From: Symbiodinium sp. CCMP2592
Lineage: Eukaryota > Sar > Dinophyceae > Suessiales > Symbiodiniaceae
Direction of reading: 5' to 3'
DNA length: 64,000 nt
Assembly (NCBI GenBank): GCA_905221615.1
Contig: CAJNDT010001846.1
Span: forward strand, 149,501 to 213,500
Of this stretch, positions 33,900 through 42,749 are shown piece by piece. The position numbers and the translations under genes were made by a program. The notes below the pieces were generated by a model. The model saw nothing but the letters and a program-made list of their open reading frames with translations. It ran no database searches and had not been told where the DNA came from. Positions within the stretch are counted from its first letter, which is position 1. Every line of letters starts with the position of its first letter.

Positions 33900-34096
33900 A
33901 TAAGATCCTAAACCACAGAAGTTCTTTCATGCCCTAAACCCCAAACTCTGGAGCTGTGAAACCCTGCGAAAAGCTAAACCCCAAATCCTGAGTTCTAACA
34001 CCCTGCATTCCTAAACCGTGAAACGCGAGACAGACCCCAAAGAAAATCCGCGCAAGCCCTAAACCCTCATTGGAGCCCTCATAGAGGACCCTTAAA

Positions 34097-34236
34097 CTTA
34101 CCTTTGAGGAATGGGGTACAATTACAACTACTATTACTACCATATTTCTACCGTATTACTACCATATTACTATCATATTACTACCATATAACCACTGTTA
34201 CTACCATTCTTCCATTCCCTACTAAGCAAAGGTAAG
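34097..34236. mobile_element. Foldback element with a tandem-repeat core
   Basis: CTTACCTTTG (34097) and CAAAGGTAAG (ends 34236) are perfect terminal inverted repeats, with GGAATGG/CCATTCC just inside. The core is a TATTACTACCA-type tandem repeat. Confidence 0.75.
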
Positions 34237-34304
34237 TAAAGCAACCGCATAAGACCGCCATAGTGACCTGAAGAACACAATGCTCAAGCCCCAAGCATGC
34301 CAAC

Positions 34305-34416
34305 CTAGGATACCCAGTAACCTAAGAATAAAAGGGCCTCTCTTTTTGGTATTGGGTAACTTTATAAGGAACCTAGGACTACAAAAAGGGAGTAAGGGTA
34401 CTACTGGGCATCCTAG
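34305..34416. mobile_element. Family I element
   Basis: Same 112-bp foldback as 33788-33899, same strand, with very few differences. Confidence 0.9.
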
Positions 34417-34807
34417 CCAACTAAGCCCAAAACTCTTTGACTCTTTAAACAACCGAAACAGCCAAAGCCTAGATCAAATCCCAAAGCCCTGAAACCTTGT
34501 ATCCTTCACACCAAAACCGAAAGTGCTTCAAGCCATTGGAATAACCAGGGGGAACATGTCGAGCTTGTCATAATGGTTCCTTCAATCAAGTGAAATACTC
34601 CAGAGCCAAACTTCGGAGCCCTGAAAACCCCTATAAACATTGCATTCTGAATCCTACATCAAAGCCCTCACCCCGAAAAAACCATAGTCTAAACCTCAAA
34701 GGGCTGTAGGTAGAACCCCTGCGGGTGGACCCCTAAACAACGGATCTTATATTACCCTTATAAAGGCGCTAAACCCTAAACCCCTAAACCGTCAATCCCT
34801 AAAACCC
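34417..34807. other. Spacer
   Basis: CCCTAAA motifs, otherwise unassigned. Confidence 0.4.
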
Positions 34808-35035
34808 TACTTGGAGGGACGGGAGTCGGGGAACTTCGTAAGTAGTTACTTTACAGACATATTGGTTGGTTGTCAAAATTATGCTCCCATGTTTGGGTCC
34901 CCATTATAATACGGCACCTATTATTTAGGGTACCCAAAAAGGGACCTTAATTCTAACAACTACCCATATCAGTATCATAACCCCAACTAGGATCCCTTTT
35001 AGGGTACTTACCAGTCTACTTACTTCCCACCTACT
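34808..35035. mobile_element. Family A-like element carrying a nested J element
   Basis: Left arm CTACTTGGAGGGACGGGAGT, right part CATAACCCCAACTAGGATCC, as in the decayed A copy at 63652. J lies between. Confidence 0.55.
34860..34970. mobile_element. Family J element
   Basis: TATTGGTTGGTTGTCAAAAT at the left, TAACAACTACCCATA at the right; TA at both ends. Confidence 0.8.
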
Positions 35036-35071
35036 ACATCCCCAAAACCCTGCAAGTGAACCCCGAAAGCC

Positions 35072-35195
35072 TACTTAGAGGATCATGGGACTTAGTAAGT
35101 AGGCTATAACTGGGGCTACAAGTCCCCTAAGTGGGGTTATCCTAATTATAAGCTGTTTATCACCTTACTTACTAAGTCCCATGAGCCGTTAAGTA
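35072..35195. mobile_element. Family A element
   Basis: TACTTAGAGGATCATGGGAC at the left, CCCATGAGCCGTTAAGTA at the right; orientation 2. An S-type TATTATAGAACCCTATGG follows. Confidence 0.92.
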
Positions 35196-35230
35196 GACCC
35201 TAAACCCTAAACTCTAAACCCTATTATAGA

Positions 35231-35258
35231 ACCCTATGGTAAATTATTCCAACTTTCT
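35231..35258. mobile_element. Family C solo arm
   Basis: TATTCCAACTTTCTGGATTT. Confidence 0.6.
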
Positions 35259-35439
35259 GGATTTCTCTGTCCTTAGGGGACTGTAAGGGAACCTTAGGGA
35301 GTACTAGAAAGAATTAGGGTTCACTAGGCTATATACTCCCCTTGGACCCCCCTCCCTTAAGGATACTACAAAGACTTCCGCGCCTCGGTAGAGCTTCTTC
35401 ACTTCGGCCTTGACTTTGCCCTCCTTGCAAGCGGGAGTT

Positions 35440-35664
35440 TCCGAGACTTAAGGGTACCTGATTTTGGGGTCCTTATATAGGGAACTCCAGAAAGTTGGAA
35501 TATAGTTTCAATTCAAGGTAGGATACCCTATAATTTGCCATTAAGGGTTTAGGATAATCATATTCCAACTTTCTGGCTTTTACCTTAAGGGTACCGGATT
35601 TTGGGGTCCTTTAAGGGTTCCTTTAGGGGATCAATAAGGGTTCTATAAAGGGTTTCGGGTTTAG
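35440..35664. mobile_element. Family B left part interrupted by a C element
   Basis: GGAGTTTCCGAGACTTAAGG then GGTACCTGATTTTGGGGTCC, broken by a C element at 35479-35582. A second GGTACCGGATTTTGGGGTCC lies just after it. Confidence 0.65.
35479..35582. mobile_element. Family C element
   Basis: GGGAACTCCAGAAAGTTGGA at the left, CATATTCCAACTTTCTGGCT at the right. Close to 62702-62800. Confidence 0.88.
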
Positions 35665-35763
35665 AGTTTCCGAAAATTAGGGGTACCTGATTTTGGTGTC
35701 CTTAGAAAAAAGATCCTACTATTTAGGGTATTCTATTAGGATCCCCTATTTTTCGGAAACTCC
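35664..35763. mobile_element. Family B element
   Basis: GAGTTTCCGAAAATTAGGGG at the left, CCCCTATTTTTCGGAAACTC at the right. Confidence 0.9.
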
Positions 35764-35838
35764 CAAGTATCAGGGTCTCTGAACTTCTTGGGTGTGGGGT
35801 TTAGGGCTTCTTAGAGCTTAGGGTTTGGGGTCTTAGGG

Positions 35839-35941
35839 TAAAAGCCAGCAAGTTGGAATATCATTATCCTAATCCCTTTAAGGTAAATTATAGGGGATCC
35901 TACCATGAAACCATATTCCAACTTTCTGGAGTTCCCTCTTA
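35839..35941. mobile_element. Family C element (reverse orientation)
   Basis: TAAAAGCCAGCAAGTTGGAA at the left, TCCAACTTTCTGGAGTTCCC at the right. Confidence 0.85.
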
Positions 35942-36887
35942 GGGTTTGGGGGTTTTAGGGTTTAGGGGTGGCTTGAGGTGATGGCGAAGGTTCCGCAGGG
36001 GTTGCATACGGTTTCTAGGAGGGTACTAAAAAGGTCTCACAAGGGTTCTACGAGGACTAAATACAGGTTGGTGGAGGGTTTGCGGGTTTTGGGTTCTGAA
36101 GGAGGTCTCCAACAGCAGTTGCAATAAGAGTAGAGTGCAAGGTCGCGCGATTTGAGCTTCGGTGCATAACCCTCTCCTGTAATCCCTCGACTCGTCAAGT
36201 TAGTAGGCTATGACCCCTTCAAGTTAGTAGGCCATGACTCCTAAATGATTGGGTATACCACTTGAAACAGCACGGTTTATAGATCGTCAGGTACATCCCG
36301 AACTCCCTAAACCCCAAACCCGAAAACCCAAACCCCTAAGTTTCCGAGCCTGCTCCAAAGCCCATTTAGATCCCTTCTGGACCCGTTTGAACCCTTGACC
36401 CTAAACCCGTAAAGGAGCCCTAAACCCTCAACTCCTCTAAACCCGAAGTAAGTTTCCTAGCCTGCTCCAACCAGGAACCCTTAAAGGAGCTCTAAACCCT
36501 ACAGGGGTTTAGGGTTTAGGGGAACAGGGGCCGCCTAAACCCTAAACCCCTAAGCTTTAAACCCCACAGGAAGAGCCCCTGCGCCTGCTCCAGCCAGGTG
36601 AACATCTCGGCGTCATGGCGCAGCTTGCGAAGCCTCGGTGTAGGGTTTGGGGTTTAGGGTTTCGTAATGAGGACAGTGCTTAGGTTGGATACGTGTTAAG
36701 TGTAGGGGCTCTAGTAGCCACACTAGGGTTCCCTGAAACTGCTCCTTTCAAGGGTTGCTTTGCAGGCTCTTCGGGGTTACTATAACAGGTATCATCGGTT
36801 CTTCAGGGCTTCTATAAGGTTTCATAGGGTTTAGGTATAATAAGGGGTCTTCAAAAACTTGAATAGGTTTGCTTTAGTGGGTGCCTT
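35942..36887. other. CCCTAAA/TTTAGGG spacer
   Basis: Degenerate telomere-type motifs on both strands and S phrases (36360-36490); no gene. Confidence 0.5.
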
Positions 36888-36980
36888 TACCTTAACCGCA
36901 AGAAACCTACCTTTTAAGGACCTATATAAAGAAATCATATTAGCGAACCCTAAGAAGGTAGGTTCCTTAGGGTCCAGGTA
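36888..36980. mobile_element. Family L element
   Basis: TACCTTAACCGCAAGAAACC at the left, GGTTCCTTAGGGTCCAGGTA at the right. Confidence 0.88.
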
Positions 36981-37153
36981 AGGCTTTGAAAGTTCTATCT
37001 ATACTGAACTTAGAACCCTAGCAAAAATTATAATTGTAGCTGTTTCTTAGGGATTGTAATAAACAAAAATTAAAAATTATTTCTAAGTACCCCTAAGCTA
37101 TAAGGGTTGCGACCAGGGCCTTTCTGGAGTTTTAGTATACGGGCCAACAATTT

Positions 37154-37277
37154 CCCAGACCCCCTTTGAAGGATCCAAAAAAGTAGATCAGTAAATGGGG
37201 GTTCCTATAAAGTACCCTTAGTAGTATAGGGTCCCAAATTAGGGGATCTACTTTCTAGATTCTCCCGGGGATCTGGG
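37154..37277. mobile_element. Family G foldback
   Basis: CCCAGACCCCCTTTGAAGGA at the left, ATTCTCCCGGGGATCTGGG at the right. Confidence 0.82.
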
Positions 37278-37809
37278 TTAATGGGAACCTGCAAGATGCT
37301 CATGACTCAAGTCCGAATGTGCTTCAGCTGGCTCAAGTTGTAATCTTGAATCCTGAGCCGGATTCCCGAATAATCCGGCGAGTGCGGTTTCTCAGTGGGA
37401 TTTGTGTGATTCCTGGTCTTCTCGCGCCATGTGCATCGTTTCCAATGCACGGCGCTCGTAGCCATTCGTGGTGGCCTCCAACGGATCCAACGAAGGACTC
37501 TTCCCCATCCAGCTACATCCCAAACCCAAGAACTGTTTGGGGTTCGCGTGTCGGCTAATGGAAACAACCTGAAGTGTGTTCCGATTCCCATGAACCCTCA
37601 CCCCTAAACCATAAACTCCTGAAGCCTGACGTGTATTCCGATTCCCGAGCCGCCCACGTTGTGTAGAAATCTCCCGCACGCTTGCCTGCCATCTGTTAGG
37701 ACCAGGTAGTAATGTAGAGGCCTGAGTAAGTGGAAGAGGGTATATTTTACATAGGGTTTAGAATTCAGAGTATGTTGATAAGACAGTTGTAAGGAACCCT
37801 GAGGAATCA
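37278..37809. other. Unique sequence with overlapping short frames
   Basis: Frames of 79-95 codons overlap on opposite strands at 37307-37679; none is recognised. A decayed F-like stretch lies at 37705-37800. Confidence 0.35.
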
Positions 37810-37914
37810 TACGGTTGATGATATAAACCCTGCATTGCGCATAATAAGGAATATACCATCATTCCTATAGTTTTGGGTCCTTAAGGTAATGCAGGATTTA
37901 TATCATCAACAGTT
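37810..37914. mobile_element. Family D element
   Basis: TACGGTTGATGATATAAACC at the left, GGATTTATATCATCAAC at the right. Confidence 0.85.
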
Positions 37915-38949
37915 TTGCTGACCCTTTCTGTTTCGGCTTCTATTTTTATGAGCTTGGAAAGTTCGCAGGAGATGTGACCGGATAAGGAATCATCGGACAT
38001 CGGGGCCAAGTGCCCGGCAGTAAATTGGTTTAGGGTTTAGGGCACCAGCTTTCCATTTTTACTTTCTTTCACATTGTTAGGCACTCTTGTCTTTTTGATT
38101 CCGACGAGGGTACGTATTTGTTCCTGAAAAATGACCCGTAAACGACAAGCCAAAAACCCAACACCTCTCTACACCCGCATGGAGCTTCTGTTGAGTCACG
38201 CGTCCCAACATTTCCGCGAAAAGCATGGCTTCTGGAATGCCCCGGCAAAAGACGGGATGCAGTTAGTAGCCCTAAACGGCCCTCAGCCGCTAAATTAAGG
38301 ACGTGGTCGAAAGTTAATACGATGCACATTCCTTCACACATATCATTCCCTGCGAGATCACCCTAGTCTAAAGATTCCCAAGTATCCCCTTAACAAGAAG
38401 ACAAAAGCCTCTGCCTGGCATTCAAGCTCAAGAGACCCTCAAATCAACAGCGCAAGCGGGTAGCACCAATCAATCAAGAGCCCCTAGCCCAAAAAGATCA
38501 TCACACTATTTCAGAAACCTTTCAAACACCGGCAAAGCTCTTACAGCACCCATAAGCTCCATATACACACCCCATAAACCCGAACTCTAAAGCCAAACCA
38601 CGGAACTCAAGATGCCCAACGATAGGCCTGGTTCTCGCGCTTCCCAGAAGTGGCCTCTTGCGAACGGATGCACCAGGTCTTCACCCGCAGTGTCCGTTTA
38701 CGGTTGAGGTGTTCGGGGTTTAGGGCTTTAGGGTTTAGGGCTTTGGGTTTGGATGATTTGTTGCTGCTTCTCTTGGCTTCTTTCCGGAATTTGTAGGGGT
38801 TCGTAGGGGTGTATAGACTCTTACAGGGGTACATAATTCGAACATTTGTGGCTTTACAACATGTTGGAAATACTATGAGCCTTAGTGAATAGAACGGGGT
38901 TCTGGGACCCACAGTACCATAATGAGACAGTTGCTGTAAGGGCATCTGG
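37915..38949. other. Spacer
   Basis: TTTAGGG motifs at 38028-38042 and 38715-38745; F-like remnant near 38878-38940. No gene recognised. Confidence 0.4.
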
Positions 38950-39950
38950 TTACTTCTTGTCCGACCTCTATACCAAAGCCTTTGTTTTGTTTGAATAAGG
39001 ATCTTTTTATTTAGAATTTATGTTGCCGCGAAAACCTCGTTGCTGAGTTGCGCAAACTTGGGTTCGCGGGGGCGGGGAGTTCACCTAGTCCCGAAGTTTT
39101 AGATTTGGCAAACTCAAACTGGGCTGCTAGGACACGCTGCAGGTTCCGGTATAGCGTCTGCAAGCCCGAAGGCGATGCTCCCCTATTTTAGAAAGCCTGG
39201 AGGTCTAGGTTTTGCAAGAAATCGCACGCTGTGCGGATACAGACGCACACGCACACCTGCCGTGCCAGATAAGTACCTGCACCCCCCAGATGGCAACTAT
39301 CAACCAATCGTTGTTCTTGGTTCTGGTATGACTCGTGCTCGTTTGCTTCAGAGTGGCTCCGTCAAACATTAGGTTTGAAGCTGTCATTGCTCGAGCTCGG
39401 GGTTACCTGAGGCGTCCATGGGCCACTGTAGTGAGTGGTGTAAACCATGGCCGCCGATGGGCCCTGAGAGATGTTGATGATGCACACTTGCATGGATGCT
39501 GGGTTTTCTTTTGGTGGTCCTTCTCTGCGTCGTCTGCGTTCATTCGGGATGGGGCTGGTCGTGTGATGGGGTATCCAGACCCCTTGTCACTCCTTTGGCG
39601 GGGCTGTCTCATTTTTTCGGGCCTTCTCCCTCGAAATTCCTGTTTTTGATCCCGTGTTCCCCCTTCGTTGGTCGTGGGCTCGGCCCGGGTGGTTGGGGGT
39701 GGTCTTCTTTTGTTTTGGGTGCCCTTCGTCTCAAAACGTCCCCTCTCGTCTCTCTCGTTTTTTTCCTCTCCCTCTCGCCTCCTTCTTTTTTCGTTGTGAA
39801 CGTTTGCTTTGCACTGGTGTGACGAGCTGCTACATCAGTTGAGACTCGGTTTTTTGTTTTATTACTCTCATTACCGGGGGCCTTGGAAAGGAACCCGATT
39901 CTGATCTTGGGCCGGAGGGGGATTGAACACGTCTCTGCGAAGGAGAGAAT
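38950..39950 (+). other. Probable LINE 5' leader
   Basis: About 1 kb of sequence without CCCTAAA motifs, T- and pyrimidine-rich on the + strand (runs of ct, tttt and tctc at 39700-39800). It has no convincing long frame leading into ORF1. In frame with ORF1 a stop lies at 39924-39926. I infer a 5' UTR or a decayed 5' coding part of the LINE; the boundary with flanking DNA is not visible. Confidence 0.4.
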
Positions 39951-40979
39951 GTGCGGCTGATTCAAGATAGCTTTGCGCAGGCTGTGATTGATTTGCAGTG
40001 CTGGAGGCCTCATCAAATTTACATTTCATACGAATCTTCGGCCCGAGCGGGTTGTAGCTTTTCAGGTTGTGCCATTGATCTGGCGCACTGTGCCTTGGAA
40101 TCCCTCATGTTTCCAAGCTTTGAGCAGCACCGTGCTGTGCACATGGCGCTGGAATGTTGGATGAGCGAGACTCGAAACCAGATGCTTGCTCGAAACAGAT
40201 GCTCGTACGATGCTGACACAACCTCGCAACACAGTGGCAACGCTGATGATCTGCAAGAGCTTAGCTCTCAAAGTGACCTTCGTGAAGAGACGCAGTGGGC
40301 AGAAGCCGAGCAATGGGCTGCTGAGCTCACGAGTGCTTTCATGAAGGAAGAGGCTGATGCCAAGGCCCGAAAGGATCTTGCACGGTCTCGGTCACCGAAG
40401 AGAACCGAGATGCAAACCAGATATCCCGTGAACCCGTGGGCGAAGCCCTCCTGTGAAGATCTCTTGATGTTGAAGACATCTGATCAGTTAGTTCAGGCTT
40501 TGCATGTTTGGAACGCTAAGATCAATGCAGTTTCACGGCTTCCCAAGACAGATCTTGTTGTGACATTTGAACCGTCCCCTGCAGTGGCATCGGAGAGTCA
40601 CTTGCACCAGAAAATCGCTGCTATGGGCGTAGATGTCTTCCCGAAAGGCTCCACCCCCGTTTCAGCGCCGTTTGGCTTGCAAGGAGGCCAGGCAGGCCAG
40701 TATTCAGTTGCTTTGGTTTTTTGTAAGGACCCCTTGATTAAGGTAACTGTCCAGATGCAGCGGGCCAAGGGAAATGTTGCTGTCAAGGGAAAGCGCTCGA
40801 TGTTTGAAACTTGTGTCATCATGATGTTGCTTCCTGTGTTCGGTGCGCCTTGCTCTGTGACTGCGAAGCAGCCTGAAAGTTCCAAGAGCAAGGCCGCCTC
40901 TAAGGAAAATGCAGTTCCCATCGCGAAGGCTTTCGGCAGACAGCAGCACCTTAGCTTTTGGGGCACAGGCTCAAACTGA
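39951..40979 (+). CDS. LINE ORF1-like protein, about 290-342 aa
   Basis: The open frame runs from just after a stop at 39924 to the stop at 40977-40979. No ATG lies near its 5' end; the first in-frame ATG is at 40107 (residue 53), so a protein of about 290 aa is the safest reading. Composition is coding-like: an acidic stretch around residues 95-140 (EETQWAEAEQWAAE), a basic Arg/Ser patch (ARSRSPKR) near 147-154, then a lysine-rich C-terminus. No zinc knuckle or RRM is evident. Position upstream of the endonuclease/RT frame in the same element makes an RNA-binding ORF1 role the likely guess, but I do not recognise the family from sequence. It could instead be the N-terminal half of a single polyprotein split by the array that follows. 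Confidence 0.6.
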   Translation: MRLIQDSFAQAVIDLQCWRPHQIYISYESSARAGCSFSGCAIDLAHCALESLMFPSFEQHRAVHMALECWMSETRNQMLARNRCSYDADTTSQHSGNADDLQELSSQSDLREETQWAEAEQWAAELTSAFMKEEADAKARKDLARSRSPKRTEMQTRYPVNPWAKPSCEDLLMLKTSDQLVQALHVWNAKINAVSRLPKTDLVVTFEPSPAVASESHLHQKIAAMGVDVFPKGSTPVSAPFGLQGGQAGQYSVALVFCKDPLIKVTVQMQRAKGNVAVKGKRSMFETCVIMMLLPVFGAPCSVTAKQPESSKSKAASKENAVPIAKAFGRQQHLSFWGTGSN

Positions 40980-41164
40980 GCTTTTCGTTTGCTGTGGCTT
41001 GGCCTGAAGCATGTTTGGCTGAGCTTGTTGAAGAACCTCGTCACCGCTCTGTGTGATAGCACTTGGCGTTGATGGTAACTGATAATTCGAAGCAGAGAGT
41101 GCCATGGAGCGAACACGTCGCTTGCCGACCGACAAACGAACCAAGCTGCGACCCACGTGCATGT

Positions 41165-41404
41165 TGGCAGGTCGTGTTGTTGTTGTCTCTTGCTGTTGTT
41201 GTTTTTGTCGTTGTCGCTGTTGTTGTTGTTGTTGTGGTGGTGGCGGCGTTGGTGGTGCTGGTGGTGGCGGTGGTGCTGGTGGTGGTGGTGGTGGTGGTGC
41301 TGCTGCTGCTGTTGGTGCTCTTGGCGCTGTTTGTGTTGTTGCTGTTCGTTGTCGTTGTCGTTGTCGTTGTCGTCGTCGTCGTTGTCGTCGTCGTTGTCGT
41401 TGCT

Positions 41405-41448
<44 letters not shown>

Positions 41449-42011
41449 CGTCGTCGTCGTGGTTGTGGTTGTGGTTGTGGTTGTGGTTGTGGTTGTGGTT
41501 GTGGTTGTGGTTGTGGTTGTGGTTGTGGTTGTGGCTGTTGTTGTTGCTGTGGTTGTCGTTGTGGTTGTCGTTGCGGTTGTTGTTGTTGTTGTTGTTGTTG
41601 TTGCTGTTGTTGTCGCTGTGGTTGGTGTTGCTGTTGTTGTCGTTCTGGTTGTGGTTGCCGTTGTGGCTGTTTGCCGTTGTCTTTGCTGTTGCTGTTGCTT
41701 TTGCTTTTGCTGTTGCTGTTGCTGTTGTCGTTGTTGTCGCTGTTGTCGTTGTTGTTGTTGTTGTCGTCGCCGTCGTCGTCGTTGTTGTTGTTGTTGTTGC
41801 TGCTTGCTGCTTGTTGCTTGTTGTGTGCTGTTGTTTGCGGTTTGTTGTTTTGTTGTTGTTGTTGTTGCTGTTGCTGTTGTTGTTGTTGTTGTTGTTGTTG
41901 TTCTTGTTGTTGTTGTTGTTGCTGTTGTTGTTGTTGTTGTTGTTGGTTGTTGGTTGTTGTTGTTGTTGGTGGTGGTGGTGGTGGTGTTGTTGTTGGTGGT
42001 GGTGCTGGTGG

Positions 42012-42085
<74 letters not shown>

Positions 42086-42114
42086 GGTGCTGCTGCTGCT
42101 GCTGCTGCTGCTGG

Positions 42115-42208
<94 letters not shown>

Positions 42209-42700
42209 GCTTGCTGCTTGTTGCTTGTTGTGTGCTGTTGTTTGCGGTTTGTTGTTTTTTTTGTGGTTGTTGTTGTTGTTATTGTTGTTGTTGTTGTTGT
42301 TGTTCTGGTTGTTTTCGGTTTGTCGTTGTTGGTGTCTTGTTGGTGCTGGTGCTGGTGTTTGTGCTGCTGCTCGTGCTGGTGCTGGTGCTTGGTGCTGGTG
42401 CTGGTGCTGGTGGTGGTGCTGCTGCTGCTGCTGTTGCTGCTGCTGGTGTTGTTGTTGTTGGTGTTGTTGTCGTTTGTCTTTTGCGTGCCTGTCCTCGTCG
42501 CCGTCGTTGGTGTTGCTGCTCGTTGCTGTCGTTGTCGTTGTCGTCGTCGTCGTCGTTTTGTTGTGGCTGTGTCTGTCGTTGTTGGTGTGGGTTGGGGTGG
42601 TGTTTCTGTTGTTGTTTTTGTTCTTTCGGTGTTGCTTTGTTGCTGTTGTCGTTGTTGTTGTTTGTTTGTTGTGCTCCCTTGCTTGTCGTTGTTGGTTTTT
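41165..42700 (+). repeat. 1.5-kb GTT/GTC/GTG/GCT triplet array between the LINE ORFs
   Basis: An almost adenine-free array of phased triplets. Sub-blocks include pure GTT runs (about 42014-42085 and 42117-42208), a TGGTTG hexamer run (about 41459-41535), GTC runs and GGT/GCT runs. Because stop codons all need A, the + strand is open in all three frames for more than 500 codons. Those frames encode only poly-Val, poly-Cys/Gly or poly-Leu and should not be called genes. A recognisable 47-bp phrase occurs at 41804-41850 and again at 42211-42257, showing a segmental duplication with a 407-bp period. Confidence 0.93.
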
Positions 42701-42749
42701 TCCTTGTGATGTCCGCCCTCAAGCTGTACACGATCAAGCCTCTTGAAAC

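Noticed and set aside
33587..34492. Two + strand frames with the shared peptide LGNFIRNLGLQKG
   Set aside because: The shared peptide comes from the two family I foldback copies and is not a conserved protein.
37320..37345. Relic of a dinoflagellate spliced leader (GGCTCAAG at about 37331)
   Set aside because: Only the last 8 bases match and the preceding bases do not follow the expected leader; too short to count.
39335..40016. Several overlapping frames of 104-135 codons upstream of LINE ORF1
   Set aside because: Frames on both strands overlap in a pyrimidine-rich leader; products are biased (poly-Phe/Leu/Ser or Lys/Glu) and show no motif.
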